A stretch of DNA of 64,000 nucleotides. Source: Nafulsella turpanensis ZLM-10 (GTDB lineage Bacteria; Bacteroidota; Bacteroidia; Cytophagales; Cyclobacteriaceae). Of this stretch, positions 33,280 to 40,821 are shown in pieces. Every line of letters begins with the position of its first letter. The first letter of the stretch is position 1. The position numbers and the translations under genes are program-made. The stretch covers positions 124,001 to 188,000 of the forward strand of contig NZ_ANNU01000002.1 in the NCBI RefSeq assembly GCF_000346615.1, given 5' to 3'. The notes beneath the pieces were generated by a model. The model searched no databases and was not told where the DNA came from. It worked only from the letters and a program-made list of their open reading frames with translations.

Positions 33280-34182
33280 ATGGAAGATTTACCAAGGATA
33301 GATGAGCTAAAGAAGTTTCTTTTTGTCATTAATCCTATTGCCGGTGAGCGTGATAAAGAAGAATTTCAGTCCCAGATTGAAGAGCTGAGCTTAACTTACA
33401 ACTGGCTGTACAGAATTTATCTGACAACCGGTGAAGATGATGCAGAGCAGATAAAGGAGCTTCTGCAACATTTTAATCCAGAGCTTGTAATTGCCGTAGG
33501 AGGAGATGGAACCGTAAATATGGTGGCTGAGCTTTTAGCCGGCACTAAAATAGCTTTAGGGATTGTACCTGCCGGCTCAGGAAATGGCTTATCTAAAGAT
33601 TTAAATATTCCGCAAAATGACCAGGACGGGGCATTTAACCAGCTCCTGCATGGCCATATTGCCATGATAGATACTTTATGGGCCAATGAGCATTTTTTTA
33701 TGCACCTGGCCGACATTGGCTTTAATGCCCATATCGTGAAGCTGTTCAGCAGAAGCAAGAGCAGAGGACTACTTACCTACATTCGCTTTGTACTGAAGGA
33801 ATTTTCCAGCTACCCCACGAATTATTACGAAATTGAAACAGATAACGGGAGCTTTAAAGGAAATGCCTTTATGATTACGGTAGCCAACTCTAATCGATTT
33901 GGTAGTAATCTCACCATAAACCCGGATGGAAACTGGTCGGACGGGCAGTTTGAGGTGGTCATTATTAAGCGGTTTCCTAAAAAGGAGGCTTTTATGCTGT
34001 TCTTCCGCCTGCTAACCAAAAAGATTAAGTTCTCTCCCCACTGCATTATTTTACGCTGCACCAGGGCCACCATCCACTGCGAAAAGAAAAAGACCCTGCA
34101 ATACGACGGAGAGGTAGCTGGCAAGGTTACCAAAGTAGATTTCAAAATAAAGCCCCGCAACCTCAGGATTATCGTTCCTTAA
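33280..34182 (+). CDS. Diacylglycerol kinase-like lipid kinase
   Basis: A 300-residue DAGK catalytic-domain protein of the YegS/DgkB type. FLFVINPIAG at the N-terminus, the nucleotide-binding VGGDGTVNMVAE (about 78-90) and PAGSGNGLSKDL (about 103-114) are diagnostic. The C-terminal half (ITVANSNRFGSNLTINP and LQYDGEVAG) matches as well. It phosphorylates a lipid such as diacylglycerol; the true substrate is open. The ATG at 33280 is preferred over a GTG 17 codons upstream. It converges with a minus-strand group of lipid genes. Confidence 0.92.
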   Translation: MEDLPRIDELKKFLFVINPIAGERDKEEFQSQIEELSLTYNWLYRIYLTTGEDDAEQIKELLQHFNPELVIAVGGDGTVNMVAELLAGTKIALGIVPAGSGNGLSKDLNIPQNDQDGAFNQLLHGHIAMIDTLWANEHFFMHLADIGFNAHIVKLFSRSKSRGLLTYIRFVLKEFSSYPTNYYEIETDNGSFKGNAFMITVANSNRFGSNLTINPDGNWSDGQFEVVIIKRFPKKEAFMLFFRLLTKKIKFSPHCIILRCTRATIHCEKKKTLQYDGEVAGKVTKVDFKIKPRNLRIIVP

Positions 34183-34217
34183 GCTGCGAGGCTATCCTAT
34201 TTTAATGCGACCTGAAC

Positions 34218-34838
34218 CTATCCCGCTTTTACCACGGAAGGAGATTTGTAGGTCATATCCATCCGACTTATGTCAACGCCTTTTTCCGGGTATTTTCCTT
34301 TTATCTGATCGTAAAACTCCAGGATCTTCACCATGTCGGCCTGTAAATCGCCCGATGGAAAAATTACAGGACCAATGCCGGCATGTTTTTTAGAATAGTC
34401 GAGATAGCCGCAAACAATCGGTACCTGCGCCCGAAGGGCCACCTGGTAAAAACCCGTTTTCCATTTCTTCACAAACTTACGGGTAGCCTCGGGGGTAACC
34501 ATAACCACCAGCTCGTCGCGCTCATTAAAAAGTTTGGCCATGGCATGCACCATACTCCCCTGCCCTCTGCGGTGGGCTTTGGTTTTATCGCGCTCAACAG
34601 GAATCGCTCCCAACCATTTTAATATGATATTGAGCGGAAAGTAGCGCATCATTTCTGCCTTAATCGTATAGCGCAGCGGTATACCCATGATGTAAAAGGC
34701 CGTACGGGCATAAAATAAATCCCAGTTACTGGTATGCGGACCGGCAATCATCACACACTTTTTCACATCGGCAGGCAATTTCCCCACGACTTTCCAGCCG
34801 GTAAGGGTAAAAAGAAAATGAGCAAGAGGTTTTAGCAT
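34218..34838 (-). CDS. Lysophospholipid acyltransferase family protein (PlsC-like)
   Basis: A 206-residue acyltransferase that probably acylates lysophosphatidate or a related glycerolipid at the inner membrane. The catalytic HxxxxD is GPHTSNWD; the second block is GAIPVERDK and the third VTPEATRK, where FPEGTR is usual in PlsC, so it belongs to the shorter, divergent branch seen in Bacteroidota. One weakly hydrophobic N-terminal helix. It is the downstream gene of a minus-strand run, 77 bases after the patatin-like gene. Confidence 0.87.
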   Translation of the reverse strand: MLKPLAHFLFTLTGWKVVGKLPADVKKCVMIAGPHTSNWDLFYARTAFYIMGIPLRYTIKAEMMRYFPLNIILKWLGAIPVERDKTKAHRRGQGSMVHAMAKLFNERDELVVMVTPEATRKFVKKWKTGFYQVALRAQVPIVCGYLDYSKKHAGIGPVIFPSGDLQADMVKILEFYDQIKGKYPEKGVDISRMDMTYKSPSVVKAG

Positions 34839-34915
34839 AAATCTTTTCTATCTCTACAGTAATCTTTGTTTCTATAACAATTAAAGGCTCCAATTGTGAC
34901 CATAATCAAGAACTT

Positions 34916-35671
34916 TTATTCCAGCTCTTCCATAATTACCGGCATTTGCTCCTTTATCCAGGCATAGCTTTGAGTAAAAATTTCTTCTGTTTTCTTAAAA
35001 TCAAATACCTTTACCTTCTTCAGGAAATCAGGCTCCAAAAATACATCGCAAAGTCCTTTTCTTTGCTCTACATTGGCATTAATTGTCAGAAGAAAAGTTC
35101 TTTCCATCAATCCTTTAATGTGGAACTGGCTAAAATCTTCATCGACCGGATTGGTATGAATGCCCAAAACCTTATCACAACTCCATTTCAGCGGCTCTAC
35201 GGGGAGGTTATTGATAAGACCTCCATCAATATATAACTCCCCATCTACCTTTACAGGATGGAAAATGACCGGAAGGCAACAAGACGCAAGCACTGCAGCT
35301 TTAAGCGGTCCTTTGGAAAAGAAAGTGGTCTTTCCCGAGCGGACCTGCGTAGCCGCCACCACCAGCGGCACCTTCAGTTCTTCGAAAGTTTCTGGCAGGT
35401 GTGGCAGGCAAAAAGAGAGCGCCTTTTCCACATCCAGCAATCCACGAAAGCTAAAAGCAGGTCTGATAGCAGAAAAGATCTGGGTTTGAAGCAAGAGCTC
35501 CAATATCTCTTCCGGCTCCTTTCCGGCGGCCAGTAAAGCTGCGGCCAGGGCACCTGCACTGGAGCCGGTGTATTCGCCGGCCATAACCCCCTCTTCCTGC
35601 AGGCCTTTAATAATACCCAGGTGGGCTATGCAACGAATGCCCCCACCAGATAAAGCGATTCCTAATTTCAT
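34916..35671 (-). CDS. Patatin-like phospholipase
   Basis: A 251-residue cytosolic lipid acyl hydrolase with the Ser-Asp dyad of patatins. The oxyanion loop SGGGIRCIAHLG lies at residues 9-20, the nucleophile elbow GSSAGA about 37-42, and the catalytic aspartate in YIDGGLINNLP about 160-170. No signal peptide, so it is of the RssA/YchK-like bacterial type rather than a secreted toxin. It follows the MBL-fold hydrolase gene with only four bases between, so the two are probably co-transcribed. Confidence 0.93.
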   Translation of the reverse strand: MKLGIALSGGGIRCIAHLGIIKGLQEEGVMAGEYTGSSAGALAAALLAAGKEPEEILELLLQTQIFSAIRPAFSFRGLLDVEKALSFCLPHLPETFEELKVPLVVAATQVRSGKTTFFSKGPLKAAVLASCCLPVIFHPVKVDGELYIDGGLINNLPVEPLKWSCDKVLGIHTNPVDEDFSQFHIKGLMERTFLLTINANVEQRKGLCDVFLEPDFLKKVKVFDFKKTEEIFTQSYAWIKEQMPVIMEELE

Positions 35672-35675
35672 TCGC

Positions 35676-36521
35676 TTACAGATCTGCCAGGCGAAAGGTC
35701 TCTTTCAGTCTAACTCCTTTTTCAGTATGCTGTACGGTGCAGCATTCGTTCTCCGGATCATGCTCAAAGAACAGCACCCATTCCTCATCGGCTGCCTGCT
35801 GCAGAATCCGCTCTTTTTCTTCCAGAGTTAAGAGGGGGCGGGTATCATAGCCCATTACATAGGGCAGAGGAATATGACCAATGGAAGGCAACAGATCGGC
35901 CATGTAAACAAGGGTTCTTCCTTTATACTGAAGCTTCGGAAGCATCTGGTGATCGGTATGACCATTTACATACAAAACCTCCATGCCCGGCAGGGGCATC
36001 GGTTGATCATTGGAAATAAAATGAAGATGCCCGCTTTCTTCCATCGGAAGAATGTTTTCTTTTAGAAAGGAGGCTTTTTCCCTGGCATTCGGGTGGACTG
36101 CCCACTCCCAATGTTCTTTATTGCTCCAGTAGCGGGCATTCTTAAACACCAGCTCTAACTTTTCCTTATTATCATCAACATAGGCCACTCCTCCGCCACA
36201 ATGGTCGAAGTGGAGGTGGGTAAGAAACATATCGGTGATATCGGCCGCCGCAAAACCAGCCTTGTGCAGCGACTTATGCAGAGAGTCCTCTCCATGAAGG
36301 TAATAATGGCTGAAGAATTTGGCATCCTGTTTATCTCCTATACCATTGTCAATCAACATAAGCCGGTTACCATCCTCCACCAGGAGGCAGCGCATAGCCC
36401 AGCGGCACATATTATTTTCATCGGCCGGATTGGTTCTTTGCCACAAAGCTTTTGGAACAACCCCAAACATGGCACCCCCATCTAATTTAAAATAACCTGC
36501 ATTGATAATGTGTAGCTTCAT
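35676..36521 (-). CDS. MBL-fold metallo-hydrolase
   Basis: A 281-residue metallo-beta-lactamase-fold protein. The ATG giving MKLHIINAGYFKLDGG is chosen over an in-frame TTG 18 codons upstream. The zinc motif HxHxDH is THLHFDHCGG; further metal ligands are in NGHTDHQML and FEHDPE. The substrate is unknown: sequence places it near lactonase-like or N-acyl hydrolase enzymes (FKLDGGAMFGVVPK is typical of the YflN/AttM group). Probably in one transcript with the patatin-like gene. Confidence 0.88.
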   Translation of the reverse strand: MKLHIINAGYFKLDGGAMFGVVPKALWQRTNPADENNMCRWAMRCLLVEDGNRLMLIDNGIGDKQDAKFFSHYYLHGEDSLHKSLHKAGFAAADITDMFLTHLHFDHCGGGVAYVDDNKEKLELVFKNARYWSNKEHWEWAVHPNAREKASFLKENILPMEESGHLHFISNDQPMPLPGMEVLYVNGHTDHQMLPKLQYKGRTLVYMADLLPSIGHIPLPYVMGYDTRPLLTLEEKERILQQAADEEWVLFFEHDPENECCTVQHTEKGVRLKETFRLADL

Positions 36522-36574
36522 AAGTAAAAAATAAGTTTTTACAATTCCCCTAGTAGGCCTTTTTGCTTTAAACA

Positions 36575-36608
36575 ATAAAAAACCACATAAAGAAGTTTAT
36601 GTGGTTTT
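36575..36608 (-). terminator. Rho-independent terminator of accA
   Basis: 13-bp perfect stem AAAACCACATAAA/TTTATGTGGTTTT around loop GAAG, T-rich exit on the minus strand, 21 bases after the accA stop. Confidence 0.93.
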
Positions 36609-36628
36609 GAAAAGTCTATTTTATTTTA

Positions 36629-37576
36629 CTAACCGGTGTATACTCCCATGGAAGAAAATTTCTCTATCCGCTGGTCCACCCGCTCTTCCGGGCTCAGCTT
36701 CTGCAGTTCCTTCAGCTGGCTTAGAATTTCTTTTTTAACACTCTGGTAAATGGCTTCCGGATCTGTATGAGCACCTCCCAATGGTTCTTCGATGATACCA
36801 TCTACAAGCTTAAACTGCAACATATCCTGCGCCGTAAGCTTAAGTGCCTCTGCTGCCTGCTCTTTAAAATCCCAGCTGTGCCAGAGAATAGATGAGCAGG
36901 ATTCCGGCGAAATAACAGAGTACCAGGTATTTTCGAGCATCAGCACACGGTCACCAATGGCCACTCCCAGAGCTCCGCCCGAGGCACCTTCGCCAATTAT
37001 AATACAGATTACAGGCACTTTCAGCATAAACATATCCCGGATATTCCGGGCAATGGCTTCACCTTGCCCTCTCTCTTCTGCTTCCATACCAGGGAAAGCA
37101 CCAGGAGTGTCAATCAACACCACAATGGGCTTTTTAAATTTTTCTGCCAGCTTCATCAGCCGAAGGGCTTTACGGTACCCTTCCGGATTCGCCATTCCGA
37201 AATTACGCATTTGCCGCTGTTTGGTATTCCGGCCTTTCTGCTGCCCAATAAACATAAAGGACTCCTTTCCCACGAGACCAAAGCCTCCTACCATGGCTTT
37301 ATCATCGCCAAAATTGCGATCGCCATGCAGTTCTACAAACTCATCGGTGATACTGTAAATATAGTCCAGGGCATAGGGCCTGTCGGCGTGCCTGGAAAGC
37401 TGTACGCGTTGCCAACGGGTAAGATTTTGAAAGGTATCTTCCTTTAACTGCTTAATCCGGTTTTCAAGGGATTTTACGGCATCACTTACATCTACATTGC
37501 TCTCCTGAGCAAGTTCTTTCATATCTTTCAGCTTCTCTTCGAGGTCAGCTATGGGTTTTTCAAATTCCAGGAGCAT
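36629..37576 (-). CDS. accA: Acetyl-CoA carboxylase carboxyltransferase subunit alpha
   Basis: Transfers CO2 from biotin to acetyl-CoA, the committed step of fatty-acid synthesis, as an alpha2-beta2 complex with AccD. 315 residues, normal length. [14 protein letters not shown] opens the protein; [25 protein letters not shown] (as [16 protein letters not shown]), [35 protein letters not shown] and [10 protein letters not shown] are all conserved. The gene stands alone here, with accD elsewhere; its own promoter region and the tRNA promoters share the next 230 bases. Confidence 0.98.
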   Translation of the reverse strand: MLLEFEKPIADLEEKLKDMKELAQESNVDVSDAVKSLENRIKQLKEDTFQNLTRWQRVQLSRHADRPYALDYIYSITDEFVELHGDRNFGDDKAMVGGFGLVGKESFMFIGQQKGRNTKQRQMRNFGMANPEGYRKALRLMKLAEKFKKPIVVLIDTPGAFPGMEAEERGQGEAIARNIRDMFMLKVPVICIIIGEGASGGALGVAIGDRVLMLENTWYSVISPESCSSILWHSWDFKEQAAEALKLTAQDMLQFKLVDGIIEEPLGGAHTDPEAIYQSVKKEILSQLKELQKLSPEERVDQRIEKFSSMGVYTG

Positions 37577-37736
37577 GTACTTTTTTTATTTGGTAAGACA
37601 ATAAATGGCTTAACGGGCAGTAAAATTATTAAAATATAGCCGATTTAACGATTGATAAACAAATTTTTTACACAATTTTAATAATTAGCCATTGTAAATC
37701 AGTTTATTGCGAAATGTACAGAAAAATATTAATCCA

Positions 37737-37772
37737 TACATTTGCATAGTAGGCCTAATGCGTATACTTTTG
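37737..37772 (+). promoter_or_regulatory. Promoter of the tRNA-Asp pair
   Basis: TTTG (37741-37744), then 20 bases, then TACTTTTG (37765-37772): both boxes of the Bacteroidota consensus at proper spacing. TACATTTG (37737-37744) also matches the -7 box, so there may be two overlapping promoters. Confidence 0.75.
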
Positions 37773-37809
37773 CATCACCTTACGGAAATGACCGGGAGGA
37801 AAAATTGAA

Positions 37810-37883
37810 GGAGCGGTAGTTCAGTTGGTTAGAATACCTGCCTGTCACGCAGGGGGTCGCGGGTTCGAGTCCCGTCCGTTCCG
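37810..37883 (+). tRNA. tRNA-Asp (GTC), first copy
   Basis: 74 nucleotides with a complete cloverleaf: acceptor GGAGCGG/CCGTTCC, D arm with AGTTGGTTAGA, anticodon stem CCTGC/GCAGG around loop CTGTCAC (anticodon GTC), T loop TTCGAGT, discriminator G. CCA is not encoded. Identical to the next copy. Confidence 0.97.
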
Positions 37884-37925
37884 CATTGTTTATTGATTTA
37901 TTTCCGGAAGAATCTCCAAAGTATT

Positions 37926-37999
37926 GGAGCGGTAGTTCAGTTGGTTAGAATACCTGCCTGTCACGCAGGGGGTCGCGGGTTCGAGTCCCGTCCGTTCCG
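37926..37999 (+). tRNA. tRNA-Asp (GTC), second copy
   Basis: Identical over all 74 bases to the copy 42 bases upstream; the spacer between them differs from the flanks, so the duplication unit is just the tRNA. Co-transcribed and closed by a terminator. Confidence 0.97.
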
Positions 38000-38002
38000 C
38001 TT

Positions 38003-38037
38003 AAAAGCCTCTACATTTAGTTGTAGGGGCTTTTTTT
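38003..38037 (+). terminator. Terminator of the tRNA-Asp pair
   Basis: Stem AGCCTCTAC/GTAGGGGCT (one G-T pair) flanked by A and T runs, directly after the second tRNA. Confidence 0.9.
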
Positions 38038-38185
38038 ATGTTTTTTTGATATCCTTGAAACCTCACACATTCTTTACAAGGTTTTTTCCTTACAGGAATG
38101 ACCTGCGTGGGTGCTCCAGGCCAACAGCAGGCTTACTGCTATCTGACATCAAATGTACCCGCTCCAAATTAAGCAACCCTACTCC

Positions 38186-38850
38186 TTATAAGTAAACCTT
38201 AAAAGTTGTTCCTTCACCTAAAGAACTTTCTACTTCAATTTTACCTCCCCCATCTTCCACCATTCTTTTTACAATGAACAGCCCCACTCCTGTTCCTTCT
38301 ACATCCTTGCTTATTCTGGTGTATCGGGTAAAGATCATTTCCTGTTTATCTTCAGCAATACCACGTCCACTATCCCGAACGGACATGAGTATGTAATCAT
38401 TTAACTTTTCGGTTTTAATTAATATCTCAGGTGTTCGGTCTGCTGCCCTGTATTTTATGGCATTACTTAAAAGATTATAATCGATACCTCTGATATTCTT
38501 TTTCGAAAACCCTACTGCGGATACATTAAATTCAGTAATAATTCATGCATCAGTTTCCACGATTTTATCTTTCAATGAAAGCTAAGCATCTTCAATAACC
38601 TTCTCCAAAATTGATTTCTCTACTTCTTCTGCACGAGCGGTGGTATCATTGCTGGTACTGATTTTTGTGGTAAGGTCGCCAATGCTTTTTCTGAGGTTTC
38701 CCACAGATAAACTTAATACATTAATGATGGATTTTGCGTCCTCCTCTTCCGTTTTTGAAGCATCTTCAAAAGCTTAATCAATCCTTCTATGTTGGCAAGA
38801 GGACCTTTAAGGTCGTGAGAACAGGAGAAATTGTCATTTTAAGCTTTGTT
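38186..38850 (-). pseudogene. Decayed sensor histidine kinase, C-terminal half
   Basis: Reading the minus strand through three frames recovers a kinase core. It begins with the H-box FSCSHDLKGPLANIEGLIK, then after a one-base shift (near 38767-38771) DASKTEEEDAKSIINVLSLS, and ends with an N-box (LLSNAIKYRAADRTP), a G1 box (VRDSGRGIAEDKQE) and a G2 box (GTGVGLFIVKRM) to the stop at 38186. Within it are a TAG at 38582-38584 and a TGA at 38543-38545 in the coding frame, and probably another one-base loss just upstream of the H-box. The last 66 codons are open. The N-terminal sensor part is not identifiable. Clearly non-functional. Confidence 0.87.
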
Positions 38851-39149
38851 AAATTAGAGCCCCTCCAGTCTCACATGACTTGAACACCTCAGCATTCACC
38901 ATTATTCGTTCCTGAAGCCGTTGCAACATAATATTACATGAGAACCCACCATCCCGGGCAGGGCTATCTCCACAAATTCCATATCTGCCTTTACACCTAA
39001 GGACCTGAGTCATTGAATATAAAACAGTCCCGGCAAAAAGATGTCAATCACCACAAAAGCACAAAAAAAATAGATTTATTACCTTCCATTGGTATAGCTC
39101 CTCAATAGCAGTAGTATTGCAGTTAACCATCAACAAATTTTATTTAAAC

Positions 39150-39905
39150 ATGAAACAGCATTACACCAGCCTTCTCTGTCTTTTTGCTCTTTCCCTGTTC
39201 CTTTTCTCTTCCAGCTGTTCCCCGGAAGATGAGCCTAAACCTGAGCCTGTAACAGGAACTTCCATGGAATTTACCATTCTAAATAATGACGGAAATCCTG
39301 TTGAAGGAGCGCTGGTTAAGCTGTATGATTCCGAGGAGAACTATCTTCAGGAGAGCGAAAGTGCATTAGCAGGAAGCGGGACCAGTGACGAAAACGGAAA
39401 AGTAAAGCTTAGCGGGCTGGATCCCAAAACATACTACTTCAGTGTAACTTATGGTACGTCTACTTTTTTAACCAATTGGGACGGCATAGTTACCACCGAA
39501 GAACCATTAGAGGAACTCAAGATAAACACGCTCAGTGTCGTGATAAAGGAAAGCGTTCTGGGATACATAGCCGGCTACCAAAAGAGCTGGATCCTTGATA
39601 AAATTTATGTTGGCGAGCAGGATTATACTCATCAACTCCCTGCCTGCTCCCGTGATGGTCTGATGACCTTTACGAAAAGTTTCCTGCACCACCATGACGA
39701 AGGAGCTACCAAATGCGAAAGTACAGACCCGCAGGAAAAATCCGGCCATTTCTCCATAAACGGTAATTCCATTACCACCGTATACGAAGATGGAGACGAT
39801 GTAATTATTAACATTCTGAGCATGGGTAAGGATAAGCTGGAAATAAATGGCCCTGACCTTCACCCGGATGCAAGACTGATATTTAAGGCTGTTTATACGC
39901 AATAA
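39150..39905 (+). CDS. Lipoprotein with carboxypeptidase-regulatory-like and lipocalin-like parts
   Basis: 251 residues from the ATG at 39150; a TTG eleven codons upstream is less likely. Lipoprotein signal ends in LFSSSC (Cys about 25), followed by an acidic, proline-rich tether (EDEPKPEP). Then a beta-sandwich resembling carboxypeptidase regulatory or CnaB-type domains (FTILNNDGNPVEGALVKLYD ... GSGTSDENGKVKLSGL), and a C-terminal half (WILDKIYVGEQDYTHQLPAC ... GHFSINGNSITTVYEDGDD) resembling lipocalin-like domains of Bacteroidota. Surface or periplasmic role likely; ligand unknown. The gene starts beyond the decayed kinase and has only a weak hairpin downstream (about 39944-39975). Confidence 0.78.
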   Translation: MKQHYTSLLCLFALSLFLFSSSCSPEDEPKPEPVTGTSMEFTILNNDGNPVEGALVKLYDSEENYLQESESALAGSGTSDENGKVKLSGLDPKTYYFSVTYGTSTFLTNWDGIVTTEEPLEELKINTLSVVIKESVLGYIAGYQKSWILDKIYVGEQDYTHQLPACSRDGLMTFTKSFLHHHDEGATKCESTDPQEKSGHFSINGNSITTVYEDGDDVIINILSMGKDKLEINGPDLHPDARLIFKAVYTQ

Positions 39906-40091
39906 AAGAAGGCACCTTAGATTATACGTTTCTTCAGTATTTGAAGCCCCACCCATACCTGGCTGGGACTTTTTGCTTATTAATTAATCCCGGCCTTCCT
40001 CCGCTAAAACTCCCGTCTCTGTCCTTTTTTCGCCACTTCCCTGTCCTTTTAAGGCAGGAATTGTTAACTTTACCTAAACCAACCAGCAAAA

Positions 40092-40775
40092 ATGATGAAT
40101 GACCTTTTGGAGAAAGCCAATGAACTTTTCAGGCAGGAACAATATGAAGATGCTATTACCCTTTGCCTGCAGGTACTCCAGCAGGAGCCTGAAAATTTAA
40201 CAGCTCTTACCTCCATTAGTGCAGCCTATGTAAAGCTGGAACGCTTTGGCGAAGCCCTCAACTATTTTAACACTGCAATTCAAATTCAACCTAACAACCC
40301 TGTTCTCCACAGTGAAAGAGGAGTGGCCTACTTTTTAAATGCCCAGATAGAAGAAGCATTAGCCGACCTTGACCTGGCCCAAAAGCTTGATCCGGAAAAC
40401 CCCTACCGCTACAGTAGCCGGGCCTTTGTAAAGGATAAGGCAGGCGATCCGGAGGGAGCTATTGCCGATTATAAAAAGGCCGTAGAGCTCGATCCTGAAG
40501 ACTCTGTCTCCTTCAACAACCTGGGACTCATCCAGGAAAAACTAGGGCGTCGGGAACAGGCAAGCAAAAGTTTTACGAAAGCCGATGCACTGGATGGAAA
40601 CATCGTTCAACAGGTCGACCCGGCAAGGATACAGGCACAGTACGCGCCCACTAAAAGGAAAAGACGACCCAGAGTAAATATGAGACAGTATGGCTCTGTG
40701 GCCCGTTCGGTGCTAACGACCCGTTCAGGCTTCAGGGACTTTGTTTCCTTTTTATTTAAAAAAAGAGCCCGTTAA
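40092..40775 (+). CDS. TPR protein
   Basis: A 227-residue cytosolic protein with four to five tetratricopeptide repeats (about 1-170: ANELFRQEQYEDAITLCLQV, YVKLERFGEALNYFNTAIQI, YFLNAQIEEALADLDLAQKL, KDKAGDPEGAIADYKKAVEL, QEKLGRREQASKSFTKADAL). The C-terminus is highly basic (KRKRRPRVNMRQYGSV, then KKRAR). TPR arrays bind other proteins; the basic tail suggests contact with nucleic acid or membrane, but this is inference. No signal peptide. Convergent with the large kinase gene. Confidence 0.85.
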   Translation: MMNDLLEKANELFRQEQYEDAITLCLQVLQQEPENLTALTSISAAYVKLERFGEALNYFNTAIQIQPNNPVLHSERGVAYFLNAQIEEALADLDLAQKLDPENPYRYSSRAFVKDKAGDPEGAIADYKKAVELDPEDSVSFNNLGLIQEKLGRREQASKSFTKADALDGNIVQQVDPARIQAQYAPTKRKRRPRVNMRQYGSVARSVLTTRSGFRDFVSFLFKKRAR

Positions 40776-40821
40776 GGGCAAAATCTTATTTACATAACTT
40801 AAAAAAGGCAGGGCTATTTAC

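Noticed and set aside
38850-39060. Minus-strand stretch with LRSLGVKADMEFVEIALPG, possibly a receiver-domain remnant of the decayed kinase
   Set aside because: Interrupted by stops and too short for a confident match; left out of the pseudogene call.
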